64,000 bases of DNA from Peribacillus deserti (GCF_016909175.1 NZ_JAFBFI010000007.1:1-64000), one strand, 5' to 3'. Counted from the first letter of the stretch, positions 55,024 to 63,795 are shown. A program made the numbers and translations. Notes: a model not told the origin generated them from the sequence alone.

Positions 55024-55275
55024 ATGCCGCGGCCATATAGATGTCCAAATTGTAAAACAAACAGATCACGCTTTAATTTCATTGAACAAATTCCTTCGTA
55101 TGTAAAAATCGACCCTGTTTCCGGAAACCTGCTGGAAGAGATTGCAAGCGAGAATCTTAGTCCCTTTCATTTCCGGTACAATGGACCACAATTTAAAATT
55201 CAATGCGGAACATGCGGTTCAGTCGGAGATGAAGCCACTTTTGCCGCTTTTGGCGCTATGAAACAGCAGCCTTGA
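55024..55275 (+). CDS. zinc-ribbon-like small protein, 83 aa
   Basis: The product begins MPRPYRCPNCKTNRSRFNFI and ends with QCGTCGSVGDEATFAAFGAM. The CPNC and CGTC pairs about 50 residues apart would form a zinc ribbon. TTGGAGGTAGCTT precedes the ATG. The function is unknown; such ribbons bind nucleic acid or act as structural domains. Confidence 0.75.
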   Translation: MPRPYRCPNCKTNRSRFNFIEQIPSYVKIDPVSGNLLEEIASENLSPFHFRYNGPQFKIQCGTCGSVGDEATFAAFGAMKQQP

Positions 55276-55284
55276 ATACAATGT

Positions 55285-55315
55285 AAGGCCTGATCAGCAG
55301 ACAGGCCTTTTTTTA
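55285..55315 (+). terminator. terminator of the zinc-ribbon gene
   Basis: AAGGCCTG pairs with CAGGCCTT, followed by TTTTTT. Confidence 0.85.
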
Positions 55316-55386
55316 GATTCAACAAAAATCGTAGTTGTATTTTGCGAGCAGCGTTTATATTTGGGAGCACTTAATTAAACAACTGA

Positions 55387-55800
55387 CTACTGCTCCATCT
55401 TTTTATATAATTGAATAAAAGTATTAAGTTCGTCTTCGGAATAGATTTTAAACCGATCGTTAAAGTAAACTGACCTCTTTTCGGCCATTTCCTGATATAG
55501 CTCTTCTCCTTCTTTAGTTAGAGCTATTTTGACGATACGGCGGTCATTATCCGTTCTTTTTCTTGTAATATACCCCTTTTTGACAAGTATATCGGTCACA
55601 TTGGTGATGTGACTGGCTGATACTTTCAGATCCTGGGAAATAGCTGATGCCTTTTGGGGTCCTGCAATATATAAAAATCTTAACACACTAAATTCATTTC
55701 CATTAATCGCATTTCCATATATGTGCTGAAGCTCGCTTCTTATCGTTCTATAAAAATTCCTATGATAGGCAACTAATTCGTTTATTTTATCTTTCCTCAA
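55387..55800 (-). CDS. MarR-family transcriptional regulator
   Basis: The 137-aa winged-helix protein has GNEFSVLRFLYIAGPQKASA, the recognition helix DLKVSASHITNVTDILVKKG and the wing RKRTDNDRRIVKIALTKEGE. It is expected to bind DNA as a dimer. Targets are unknown; no divergent transporter or enzyme gene sits next to it. It starts at ATG 55800 with a weak AAGGGAAG site. Confidence 0.9.
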   Translation of the reverse strand: MRKDKINELVAYHRNFYRTIRSELQHIYGNAINGNEFSVLRFLYIAGPQKASAISQDLKVSASHITNVTDILVKKGYITRKRTDNDRRIVKIALTKEGEELYQEMAEKRSVYFNDRFKIYSEDELNTFIQLYKKMEQ

Positions 55801-55849
55801 GATTTATCTTCCCTTCAAAAAGCCCAATGATATTTCTCTTAATAGTAAC

Positions 55850-55876
55850 AAAAAAATAACCCGGCCAATAGCCGGA
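55850..55876 (-). terminator. terminator of ydaT
   Basis: On the minus strand CCGGC-tattg-GCCGG is followed by GTTATTTTTTT. Confidence 0.8.
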
Positions 55877-55905
55877 TCTATATTTATTGAAATATATTTG
55901 AAAAA

Positions 55906-56097
55906 CTATTTTTCCTTTTTGCTCGAAGCTTCATGGTCTTTAACATACTCTTTTGCCTTATCAATGGCAATTGGGATTGCACGTCCATCTTCATAGCCTT
56001 CCTCTAAAAGGGCATTTGCTATTTCAATAGCTTTTTCCCTTACAGGTGCATCTAGATTTTTCATGGAATTCGGGTAGTCATTTTTATTCCAGGGCAT
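55906..56097 (-). CDS. ydaT: YdaT-like general stress protein
   Basis: The 63-aa product MPWNKNDYPNSMKNLDAPVR then EKAIEIANALLEEGYEDGRA matches the YdaT family (MPW-x-DYP start; AI-IAN-LL-EGY-EGRAIPIA), a sigma-B-controlled small protein in B. subtilis. ATG 56097 follows AAAAGGAGG. The function is unknown. Confidence 0.85.
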   Translation of the reverse strand: MPWNKNDYPNSMKNLDAPVREKAIEIANALLEEGYEDGRAIPIAIDKAKEYVKDHEASSKKEK

Positions 56098-56177
56098 ACA
56101 AGAATACCTCCTTTTATAGAGCATATTTCAGTTATTCCCTACTTTAAAAAATCACAAACTATCTGCTATTCAGAAGC

Positions 56178-57101
56178 TCAGGATTGATTTTCTATCTTCT
56201 GAAGGTTTTGATGAATTCTTTCAGTATCTAATTCCTCTCCTATTATCACCAGTTTTAACGGGAGCTTCATTTCCTGAGGCATATATAAAGGAGTCCCATA
56301 TGAATATTGAAACAATACAGGTTTCTGATATTGCTTTAGCTGTATGAAACCTTTCATCCGGTAAACGGTTTGAGGCAGCTCTTTAATCCAGTCTTCAAAA
56401 GATGTCTGGCTGATTTCATTTGTAAATTCATATAAAATGGTTTGCAGCTTGAGCTGATGACCCATGTTCGCCATGGAATGTTCTTCTTTCGGATGTAAAT
56501 TCATTTGACTAATTTGTTTTAAAGACATTTCCGCATTCTTCGTTAGTAATATAGAGGCTTTCGAATTTAATGATTGAATTTCAAACAGCCTTTGTGCTGC
56601 TTCAAGTTCACTCACAAGATCGGTTTTATTTAGCAGAATGAGATCCGCATGATAAATTTGCTCCAGCAGCAGCTGACGGATCTGCGGACTTAAAGTATCC
56701 CTGCTGCTCCAGCGAAGAAGGTCAACCACCGTCAGGATCCCTTTATAATTTAGTTTATCAGCTAACAGAGGAGACATGATGGCATCAAGAACTTCAACTG
56801 GATGTGCTGCTCCAGTGGTCTCTATATAGATAGCATCCAGGTTGGGATCTGCTAATAAATCATGAAGCTGAACCTCCACCTTATCCTGCAGAGTACAGCA
56901 AATACAACCGTCGTACAGCTCCTTCAATGGGATTCCCTCTTCAATCAAGTACGAATCAAGCGAGATCCGGCCAAGCTCGTTCATGAGGACCGCAATCCGC
57001 CTTTCAGCTGCTTTTTCCTGTTTAATAATATTGCCAAGCAATGTAGTTTTTCCACTGCCTAAAAAACCGCTTAATATAAATACATCTATTTTTTTCATCA
57101 T
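56178..57101 (-). CDS. COG0523 (CobW/ZigA-like) GTPase
   Basis: The 307-aa product has Walker A GFLGSGKTTLL (residues 12-22), the metal motif CICC in YDGCICCTLQ (about 65-68), ETTGAAHP, the guanine motif LNKTD, and a C-terminal CobW_C domain (about 215-300). These GTPases act as metallochaperones, often for zinc (YciC) or cobalamin-related enzymes. No metal operator or Zur-like site is obvious upstream. AAAGGTG precedes the ATG. Confidence 0.9.
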   Translation of the reverse strand: MMKKIDVFILSGFLGSGKTTLLGNIIKQEKAAERRIAVLMNELGRISLDSYLIEEGIPLKELYDGCICCTLQDKVEVQLHDLLADPNLDAIYIETTGAAHPVEVLDAIMSPLLADKLNYKGILTVVDLLRWSSRDTLSPQIRQLLLEQIYHADLILLNKTDLVSELEAAQRLFEIQSLNSKASILLTKNAEMSLKQISQMNLHPKEEHSMANMGHQLKLQTILYEFTNEISQTSFEDWIKELPQTVYRMKGFIQLKQYQKPVLFQYSYGTPLYMPQEMKLPLKLVIIGEELDTERIHQNLQKIENQS

Positions 57102-57194
57102 TTATTCACCTTTAGCTCTTCATTTATCTTTAAATAGTACCATACCTTCTATACTTTTTTGTAATATAGATTTTAATTGCTGCTAAAAGGGGTC

Positions 57195-57360
57195 AGCCGC
57201 TGCTGGATGAGGGGCTTTTTTCTAATCGTAAGGCTTTTTGTCCTTCATCATTGTATGTAGAACTTTTCTCTAATCCACTTAAGGCATATTTGTCCTTCAT
57301 TAACCGGATGAAGGACTTTTCTCCACTTAAGGCATTTTGTCCCTCATCAACCGCTTGAAT
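57195..57360. repeat. degenerate tandem repeat of about 50 bp, three units
   Basis: The unit CTTTTCTC(TAAT)CCACTTAAGGCAT followed by TTGTCCTTCATTAACC occurs twice well conserved (about 57252-57303 and 57311-57356) with a weaker copy at about 57212-57240. Each carries GTCCTTCAT, and ATGAAGGAC (57304-57312) can pair with it to form short hairpins. Confidence 0.6.
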
Positions 57361-57492
57361 GACTCGAAATTAAACATCAGTGCTGCATAGAAGGGTTTTG
57401 ATCATGTCACTTGCCTGCATTCTTGAAAAATCTGCTCTAAGAAAATACCTGCTGCCCTCAAGTTTTCATCCTCTTATATGAGAAACTCAGAA

Positions 57493-57530
57493 ATAAAAAG
57501 ACTCTGTCATCAAATGACAGAGTCTTAAAA
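57493..57530 (-). terminator. terminator of ctpA
   Basis: AAGACTCTGTCAT pairs with ATGACAGAGTCTT. On the minus strand TTTTATTTC follows, adjacent to the ctpA stop. Confidence 0.85.
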
Positions 57531-57536
57531 CAAGCG

Positions 57537-59042
57537 TTATTTGGATAAATCTTTCTTGACTGTTTCGATTGCTTTATCCAGCTGCACATCATGTTTTTGA
57601 ATTTTTTCTCTTATTTTATCCATTAATGCCATAGTTGTTTTGCCTTCTATGGTACCAGTCTGCTGCAGTTTCACATCCTTCTGGAATTGATTAACAGCTC
57701 CTTGAAGGTTTTGATCAAAATATCCATCCACAGTACCTGGTTTGTATCCTAGGGCGGCAAGCATTTTTTCTCCAGCTTTTACTTCTTCAGATGAACTGTT
57801 AATGCGTAAAGCTTTATCAGGTGAGATAAATGGCAGATTCGCATATTCAGGAAGCTTCGCCTCAACGTTCGGCTTAATGCCTTTTTTATGAATCCAATTG
57901 CCATCAGGAGTAAGCCATTTAGCCATGGTATATTTCACGTTGGAGCCATCTTTAAATTGCTCAGTTGTCTGAACAGTACCCTTACCATATGTTTTAACTC
58001 CAACCAGAGGTATATCAGCTGATTCACTTAAAGCAGCAGCCACTATTTCAGATGCACTGGCACTGCCCTCGTCTACTAATACTACAACCGGAAACTCGGG
58101 CTTTCCGCCTGTGTTTTCTGATTTAGCAATTTCCTTTTTACCATTGCGGTATTCAACCTGGAACACTATCTCATCTTTTGGCACAAAGAGACTTGCAATT
58201 TTCATAGCCTGATCCAATAAACCGCCTGGATTCTGACGGAGATCAAGAACCATTCCCTTCATCCCCTGTGCCTTCATTTCTTTCATAGATTGTTCCAATT
58301 CACTGCCCGTTCTTTCTGAGAAGCTTGTGACTTGGATTCGGGCAATTTTGTCTTTCATCATTTTTGCATACACTGTTTCAATCGGAATCGTGTCCCTGAC
58401 AATCGTCACATTAATGGGCTGTGTATTGCCTTCCCGCTGAATAACCAGATTAACCTTCGTACCTTTTTTCCCGCGGATCAACAGAACAGCTTCATTAGCA
58501 CTCATTCCTTCAAGACTCTTGCCATTTACACTTAAAACGATATCACGCGGCTTGATTCCAGCCTTTTCCGCTGGGGAACCTTTTATTGGAGACACAATCG
58601 TAATTTGGTTATCCTTCTGCTGGACTTCTGCTCCGATACCTTCAAAGCTCGATGATATATTCTCGTGAAAGCTTTCTGCTTGTTTTTCATCCATATAATC
58701 CGTATAAGGATCATCAAGAGAACTAATCATCCCCTTAATCGCACCGTCTATGATTTTCTCCTGATCAATTTTAGTATAATAATCCTTGTTTAACGTGTCA
58801 TAAGTTGAATATAATTTTTCAAATTCCTGGCGTTCCCTGCTTATTGGCTGAACTTGTTTTTCATCACCAAAGGTTAAGGCAAGCAATGTGATGCCTGCTG
58901 TAACAAAAATCAGCAAAAATATCCCCATAATAAAAGGGAACTTTTTCATTCGAATATATTTCGAGTGACTTTCTTGTTTCTGCTCTGGTTGTTCTTGCTG
59001 ATCTTCCTGCTGTTTTTCTTCGTGTTCCACTTCCTTCACCAC
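57537..59042 (-). CDS. ctpA: carboxy-terminal processing protease CtpA (S41)
   Basis: The 501-aa product has an acidic/Gln-rich cytoplasmic start (about 1-30), a membrane helix (about 36-58), a PDZ domain (about 130-215: IVSPIKGSPAEKAGIKP), and the S41 protease core with the Ser in DEGSASASEIVAA and Lys in VKTYGKGTVQTTEQ. A peptidoglycan-binding domain is at the C-terminus (about 415-480). It is closer to B. subtilis CtpA than to the sporulation protease CtpB. The start (GTG 59042) lacks a strong ribosome site and is the least certain point. Confidence 0.92.
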   Translation of the reverse strand: MVKEVEHEEKQQEDQQEQPEQKQESHSKYIRMKKFPFIMGIFLLIFVTAGITLLALTFGDEKQVQPISRERQEFEKLYSTYDTLNKDYYTKIDQEKIIDGAIKGMISSLDDPYTDYMDEKQAESFHENISSSFEGIGAEVQQKDNQITIVSPIKGSPAEKAGIKPRDIVLSVNGKSLEGMSANEAVLLIRGKKGTKVNLVIQREGNTQPINVTIVRDTIPIETVYAKMMKDKIARIQVTSFSERTGSELEQSMKEMKAQGMKGMVLDLRQNPGGLLDQAMKIASLFVPKDEIVFQVEYRNGKKEIAKSENTGGKPEFPVVVLVDEGSASASEIVAAALSESADIPLVGVKTYGKGTVQTTEQFKDGSNVKYTMAKWLTPDGNWIHKKGIKPNVEAKLPEYANLPFISPDKALRINSSSEEVKAGEKMLAALGYKPGTVDGYFDQNLQGAVNQFQKDVKLQQTGTIEGKTTMALMDKIREKIQKHDVQLDKAIETVKKDLSK

Positions 59043-59214
59043 TTTCAGGGACAGTTATCATATGATATGTTTTCAGCTGCGGCGCCCGCTGAAATGCCGT
59101 GCGTCTAGCTTAGTGCCATATTATTTGTCTTTGTTTTTAATTGCATTTGAATAAAAGAATCAAAGAAGATATTTCGCTCCTGCTCGAGAGGCACATCCGC
59201 TTTGCCCCGGACCG

Positions 59215-59322
59215 TTTTCCGCTTTTCTTATTGTCCAACTGACTCCCTCGTGTCATAAGCCATCAGTCCATGGGAAGGAAACCGCACCCCAAGGCGTTGC
59301 GTTTTTCTTATTGTATCAAATT
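59215..59322. repeat. degenerate Bacillaceae intergenic repeat
   Basis: On the minus strand GCAACGCCTTGGGGT, GGTTTCC, GATGGCTTATGACACGAGGG and TTGGACAATAAGAAAAGCGG appear in the order seen in a widespread Bacillus intergenic element (GCGCCTTGG ... GGCTTATGAC ... GAGGGG). It lies directly after the yodJ stop codon. The comparison is from memory. Confidence 0.5.
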
Positions 59323-60135
59323 TTATATTTTTTTTCCTGTTTTGAAGTATTGTTCGAGTGTGTAGTTTTTTTCGTGCAGGTTTTTGGCTGTTTCTTTTCC
59401 TACGTATCGATAGTGCCATGGTTCGTATTGATAGCCTGTACTATTTTCCTGCCCTTTCGGATACCGCAAGATGTAGCCAAATTTGTAGGCGTTTTCCGCC
59501 AGCCAGATTCCTTCCGGTACGGATTCAAAGGATTCTGTTAACAGGAGATCTGAACTTTTACTGGATATGTCCATGGAAAGCCCTGTCTGGTGTTCACTTG
59601 TTCCTGGATATGCCACAGCTTGTACAGCTTTTTCCCGGCCTACCTGCTGAATCTCTGCTTCAAACAAAAGTTCCTGTCGCTGGTAAGAGCGGTAGCCGGA
59701 TACCGCGTATAGTTCTATGCCATCTGCCAATGCTGCCTGAAACATATCTTCAAGAGCTTTGGCTGCTTCTTGTCTAAGAAATGATTTTTCTTCGTCCGAT
59801 TCTCGAAATGAAAAATTGACATTAGGTTTAACTAAATCTGCGGGAGCATAATCTCTAGGAAGTGTAAATTCTTTGTTCACTAGAATAAGAAGATTATTAG
59901 AGTTTTGAATCACATTTTTCCCATTCAATTCTTTAGTTACATTATAAGAGCCTTCAGGAATCGTCATTTCACTGCTTGCCTGGAGGTCTTCCTGTTTTTG
60001 ATCAGTTTTCGATTTACTTTGTTTTTCCTCTTGTTCCTCTTTATTTTTCTTCATAAAGGGCAGATCTCCTGCCTGGCAGCCGCCAAGGAATATGGAACCC
60101 AATAGGGAAAAAGTTATTAATTTTCTTTTCATCAT
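59323..60135 (-). CDS. yodJ: YodJ-type M15 carboxypeptidase lipoprotein
   Basis: The 270-aa lipoprotein has lipobox LGGC (about Cys20), a Lys/Glu/Gln-rich linker, and a VanY/LdcB (M15B) zinc peptidase domain (about 80-265) with metal residues in YPGTSEHQTGLSMDI and EPWHYRYVG. It trims D-Ala or D,L-peptides of peptidoglycan outside the membrane. AAAGGTGTCTTTA precedes two adjacent ATGs; 60135 is used. The gene order with ctpA and deoD matches B. subtilis. Confidence 0.9.
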   Translation of the reverse strand: MMKRKLITFSLLGSIFLGGCQAGDLPFMKKNKEEQEEKQSKSKTDQKQEDLQASSEMTIPEGSYNVTKELNGKNVIQNSNNLLILVNKEFTLPRDYAPADLVKPNVNFSFRESDEEKSFLRQEAAKALEDMFQAALADGIELYAVSGYRSYQRQELLFEAEIQQVGREKAVQAVAYPGTSEHQTGLSMDISSKSSDLLLTESFESVPEGIWLAENAYKFGYILRYPKGQENSTGYQYEPWHYRYVGKETAKNLHEKNYTLEQYFKTGKKI

Positions 60136-60324
60136 TAAAGACACCTTTCGTCATTCTTAGCAGTATTACCATTTTAACACGTATGTAAAAAATGAAAACA
60201 TGAGTGAGATAGAATAAAGGAACCACTCCTTTTTGGTATACATTCACCTGATTCCTAGCGTTTTTCCCGAATTAATATTTATTTAAACAAAAGTCTATGA
60301 GGTTCAGTGTTGATTTTTTTGCAC

Positions 60325-60460
60325 TATGTTGATCTTCCCTGCAGGCGCGAGATTCCTATCGCAGAAAAGGGTCAAGGAGCCCCCATAGGCGTAAACGTGA
60401 GAGGATGCTCCCTGACCCGCCCGTGGTAAGCGAGTGCCTCTCGCTCCAATCAACAGGCAG
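60325..60460. repeat. GC-rich dispersed repeat, copy 3 (inverted)
   Basis: Read on the minus strand it gives CTCGCTTACCACGGGCGG, GGGAGCATCCTCTC, TTGACCCTTTTCTGCG and GGAATCTCGCGCC, the same order as copies at 43.1 and 52.6 kb. The match is weaker in the middle. It lies between yodJ and deoD. Confidence 0.65.
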
Positions 60461-60479
60461 GTTTAACAAAGCTAAACAA

Positions 60480-60516
60480 AAAGATATCCCCGTCAATTTT
60501 TGAACAGGGATACGTT
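60480..60516 (-). terminator. terminator of deoD
   Basis: On the minus strand ATCCCTGTTC pairs with GACGGGGAT, followed by ATCTTTTTG, just after the deoD stop at 60527. Confidence 0.7.
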
Positions 60517-60526
60517 TTGAAAGAAG

Positions 60527-61231
60527 TTATTTAATTGCTGCCTCTAGTGCAATTTCAATCATATCGTTAAAAGTGGTTTGTCGTTCTTCAGCAGTCGTTT
60601 CTTCACCTGTAATAATGTGATCGCTTACTGTTAATACAGAAAGCGCCTTGCGGCCGAATTTGGCAGCCAGAGTATATAACGCTGCTGTTTCCATTTCAAC
60701 AGCTAGAATATTGAACTTGGCAAATTTCTCAAATTGCGGGTTTTCTGAATAGAATAAATCAGCCGTAAAAACATTTCCTGCTTTTATGGCGAGTCCTTTT
60801 TCTACCCCTTGATCATAAGCTTTTTTTAATAAATCAAAATCAGCAGTCGGAGCATAATCTATAGAACCGCCAAATATCGTTCTGTTAATGGTAGAGTCTG
60901 TTGAGGCAGTCATAGCCAAAATAACGTCCCGGACTTTTACATCCTTTTGAATAGCTCCGCAAGTTCCTACACGGATTAAATTTTGAACATTATAGCTTTG
61001 CATAAGTTCATTAATATAAATAGAGATAGATGGAACTCCCATACCTGTTCCTTGTACAGAAATTTTCTTTCCTTTATATGTTCCCGTGTATCCAAACATA
61101 TTTCGAACTTCATTATAAAGTTTCGGATCTTCTAAAAAAGTTTCTGCGATATACTTGGCACGAAGCGGGTCACCCGGCAGCAGGACAGTTTCCGCAATTT
61201 CATTTTCTTTTGCCCCAATATGTATACTCAT
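60527..61231 (-). CDS. deoD: purine nucleoside phosphorylase DeoD
   Basis: The 234-aa hexameric-type phosphorylase begins [20 protein letters not shown], with [14 protein letters not shown], the phosphate-binding RVGTCGAI, and the catalytic Asp in [19 protein letters not shown]. It cleaves purine (deoxy)nucleosides to base and sugar-1-phosphate in salvage. GGAGGAATC lies before the ATG. It is upstream of yodJ on the same strand, separated by a terminator and a repeat. Confidence 0.96.
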   Translation of the reverse strand: MSIHIGAKENEIAETVLLPGDPLRAKYIAETFLEDPKLYNEVRNMFGYTGTYKGKKISVQGTGMGVPSISIYINELMQSYNVQNLIRVGTCGAIQKDVKVRDVILAMTASTDSTINRTIFGGSIDYAPTADFDLLKKAYDQGVEKGLAIKAGNVFTADLFYSENPQFEKFAKFNILAVEMETAALYTLAAKFGRKALSVLTVSDHIITGEETTAEERQTTFNDMIEIALEAAIK

Positions 61232-61426
61232 ATGAGATTCCTCCTATTTTAAAAGGTCTGACGACTGATTTAGTATACCATAATTTTCATCGTCAATTAA
61301 AACGTTTATAGCTTATTTTTAAAATCCAGTACAATTAATATACACTCCTAAAAAGGAAACTTAGTGTATGAGTGAATTAATATTAAATAGGAACCTGATG
61401 AACCACATCCTTATTGGGACGTCACT

Positions 61427-61450
61427 AAAAAAACCGCCATCCGGCGGCTA
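61427..61450 (-). terminator. terminator of yodL
   Basis: On the minus strand CCGCC-ggat-GGCGG with seven T residues after it, directly past the yodL stop. Confidence 0.85.
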
Positions 61451-61452
61451 TT

Positions 61453-61764
61453 TCAGCAAACTTGCATTCTGTTAATTTTCACCCATCCTCCAGATTGAAG
61501 CTGGTAATAGCTCATTCCGCGCAATCCTTCATCAATTAATATTATATCTCCTGTAAATATGTATCTTGCTTTAAAATCCTTTGGCAAGCGGTCTAGCACA
61601 TTAAATGTAGAAAATACCCTTTTGATCACATCCTGGTGTGAATGTCCTCCAATTGTTAATCTGTAAACCTGCCGATAGCCTTTGTTTTCCCCAAATAACG
61701 GTGTCTGAAATATCGTTATGTCATACTTTTTTCTGCTATGATAGACCAGCTGCAGCCATTTCAT
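61453..61764 (-). CDS. yodL: YodL-domain protein
   Basis: The 103-aa product MKWLQLVYHSRKKYDITIFQ, then GYRQVYRLTIGGHSHQDVIK and LPKDFKARYIFTGDIILIDE, matches the YodL domain, a small alpha/beta module also found in larger gut-bacterial and phage-borne proteins. In B. subtilis YodL is linked to cell-shape control when overproduced. It lies in the same deoD-yodL order as in B. subtilis. Confidence 0.88.
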   Translation of the reverse strand: MKWLQLVYHSRKKYDITIFQTPLFGENKGYRQVYRLTIGGHSHQDVIKRVFSTFNVLDRLPKDFKARYIFTGDIILIDEGLRGMSYYQLQSGGWVKINRMQVC

Positions 61765-61892
61765 ATTTTTCAGCCCCTTTATTCATTCTAGTACATACTA
61801 TTACATAAAGGGGTCGTCGAATCCTTCATCAAAAAAGCACTAGTTTTGTCGCACACCGCCGTCTGAAAGGCCATTGAAAAATAGTCTTTATG

Positions 61893-61924
61893 AAAAAGAC
61901 CTTCCATTATAGAAAGGTCTTTCA
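61893..61924 (-). terminator. terminator of the kinase-spo0M unit
   Basis: AAAGACCTT pairs with AAGGTCTTT (minus strand tail TTTTCAT), just after the spo0M stop. Confidence 0.8.
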
Positions 61925-61930
61925 CACTTA

Positions 61931-62701
61931 TTAAATATACCTGCTGATTATTTGATTTAGTTTTTCTCTCATCTGTGGAATATCCTGTTTTGTAATGAAA
62001 GCGCGTACCATTGTTTCATCCATCTCCATTGCTTCAGCAAATAGTCCTGCGAGCCCCTTGGCTTTCCGGTCTACTTCAAGAAGGATTTCTGCACGTTCTT
62101 CTGAGACTGAAAGGAAGCTTATTTCAAGTTCATCCAGTTTTCCATGATAAGGCCCAGTCACTGGAATAAATTCAAATTCCTGAATAAATGGACGATGATG
62201 ATTCAGTTTATATGAAACGGCTTCACACTCTGCCTGCCTAAGCTTAAACCCTAAATCTGTCAGTGCCAGCAGGGCTGCATGTACAATCGGCCCCGGGAGA
62301 ATTTGAATGAAATCTTCATCTGAAGGATCTACGGCGTTTTTTATTTCCAAACCTGTTGAAATCCATACCTTTGTGCGTCCATAGGTAAGGGGTGTATCAT
62401 TAGGGAGTACCAGGGAAAAAGGCATGGTTCGTAATTCGCCGGGTGCTATCGTAAATGGATCATTCAACCGTAGTTTCTCTAGTGCTGCTGTTTGAGTATA
62501 TTTTTTGTCATCCTGTTCCTTTATATAAGTGGTATGTAAAGTAAGATATATTTCTTCAATTTTCTGCTCAACTGATCCTCCTCTTATTTCTACCTTCCCT
62601 TGTACAGTCTGTCCTGGCAGATAACGGTCAGAATCAAGTCTGGTGTCCACTTTTGCTGTTCCGATGCCTATGCTCGCCAGCATTTTATTAAATAATGCCA
62701 T
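61931..62701 (-). CDS. spo0M: Spo0M sporulation-control protein
   Basis: The 256-aa arrestin-like protein starts MALFNKMLASIGIGTAKVDT and has LPGQTVQGKVEIRGGSVEQK, TMPFSLVLPNDTPLTYG and a C-terminal helical part (AEAMEMDETMVRAFITKQ). Spo0M affects the start of sporulation in B. subtilis. Its ATG lies 14 nt inside the end of the upstream kinase gene, so the two are translationally coupled, an arrangement that suggests the kinase acts on or with Spo0M (inference). Confidence 0.93.
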   Translation of the reverse strand: MALFNKMLASIGIGTAKVDTRLDSDRYLPGQTVQGKVEIRGGSVEQKIEEIYLTLHTTYIKEQDDKKYTQTAALEKLRLNDPFTIAPGELRTMPFSLVLPNDTPLTYGRTKVWISTGLEIKNAVDPSDEDFIQILPGPIVHAALLALTDLGFKLRQAECEAVSYKLNHHRPFIQEFEFIPVTGPYHGKLDELEISFLSVSEERAEILLEVDRKAKGLAGLFAEAMEMDETMVRAFITKQDIPQMREKLNQIISRYI

Positions 62702-63518
62702 TTTTATCCCCCCGAAGAATTTGTATATGACGGTTTACATGATCCAGAGCTGCCTTACTTGATGGATATGGTTCTGCTGCTAATAATAATTTTTTAATAA
62801 TTTCTCTAGATTTCATGCTGATGTTTAATTCTTCCTCCCAGCTTCGGCCAGAGCAACTGTCACCTTTAAAGTTTGAATATAATAAGAATAGTAAAAAGTG
62901 GCCAAGGCAATATAAATCGCTGAGATAGGTTTTACTCTGTTTCGGATGTTGATTGCAGTCATATTCCTCGTTCCTATCGATGAAACTGCCAAGCCCAAAA
63001 TCAATCAAACTGATCGAATCGCCTTGCAACAGGACATTAGGAATACGTATGTCCCTATGGACAATTCCTTTCTCATGCATATACGTTATTACTTTTAACA
63101 GCTTACAGGCGAGATGGAAAGACTGCTCTTCAGAAAAGACCTTTTGTTCAGTAAATAGGTTTTCCTCAAGGGTATAGCCATACTTTCTCTCCATGATGTA
63201 AAAGGGAATCCCTAATAATTCACCGCTCGATACAAATTTTGGAATCGCAGGATGGCTGAGTGTTTGTAAAATCTTTTGTTCTAATTGGAATGCCAGCAGC
63301 GCATCATTAGATCTCCATTTCCGTTTTCTGAGCCGCTTTAAGACAAAAGACCCCTGGTTGATTGTATTCTGTATGATATACGCTTTCCCGTAACTTCCAG
63401 AACCTGCTTCAGACATAATCACCAAGCTGTGATGTTTTTCTAGTTCCTTGATAAATCGCTTTTCGAGGATTTTTTCTGGCATAAGAGTTTTAAACGGATG
63501 CATATTCTTAAAATTCAT
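62688..63518 (-). CDS. Hanks-type Ser/Thr protein kinase
   Basis: The 276-aa cytoplasmic kinase has the Gly loop GSGSYGKAYII (about 40-50), the ATP Lys in SFVLKRLRKRKW, HRDIRIPNVLL with the catalytic Asp, and DFG (SLIDFGLGS). Arg replaces the usual Lys after HRD. There is no transmembrane segment or PASTA domain, so it resembles small Bacillus kinases such as YbdM rather than PrkC. It is coupled to spo0M by a 14-nt overlap. A CAGGAGG-like site is hard to see; ATG 63518 follows GAGCTAAC. Confidence 0.85.
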   Translation of the reverse strand: MNFKNMHPFKTLMPEKILEKRFIKELEKHHSLVIMSEAGSGSYGKAYIIQNTINQGSFVLKRLRKRKWRSNDALLAFQLEQKILQTLSHPAIPKFVSSGELLGIPFYIMERKYGYTLEENLFTEQKVFSEEQSFHLACKLLKVITYMHEKGIVHRDIRIPNVLLQGDSISLIDFGLGSFIDRNEEYDCNQHPKQSKTYLSDLYCLGHFLLFLLYSNFKGDSCSGRSWEEELNISMKSREIIKKLLLAAEPYPSSKAALDHVNRHIQILRGDKNGII

Positions 63519-63536
63519 GTTAGCTCAGGAGGACCT

Positions 63537-63716
63537 TCAGCTGCTGAAAAATCCTTTTGAGCTGGAGAACAGGCTGGAGTGCTTCTTTTTCTTATAATGC
63601 TTAGCTCCATAGCCAATTTCTTTTTTATAGGAATGTTTATGCTTCCATTTATCGCTGGAGGAAAAATGGCTATTCGACTTGCCGCCTAACAGACTTTTTA
63701 ATATTTTCTTAAACAT
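63537..63716 (-). CDS. small basic Ser/Lys/His-rich protein, 59 aa
   Basis: From ATG 63716 (AAAGGAGTG upstream) the product begins MFKKILKSLLGGKSNSHFSS and continues with KHKHSYKKEIGYGAKHYKKK and a Ser/Phe tail. The composition resembles small spore or coat-associated proteins, but no family is recognised. It lies 18 nt upstream of the kinase gene on the same strand, so it may be the first gene of a kinase-spo0M operon. Confidence 0.65.
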   Translation of the reverse strand: MFKKILKSLLGGKSNSHFSSSDKWKHKHSYKKEIGYGAKHYKKKKHSSLFSSSKGFFSS

Positions 63717-63795
63717 ATATTTCACTCCTTTGTTTATCTACGGCTATGATTCTCATAGGTTTCAATTATCGAAAATATTTTTCTTTTACACTAAA

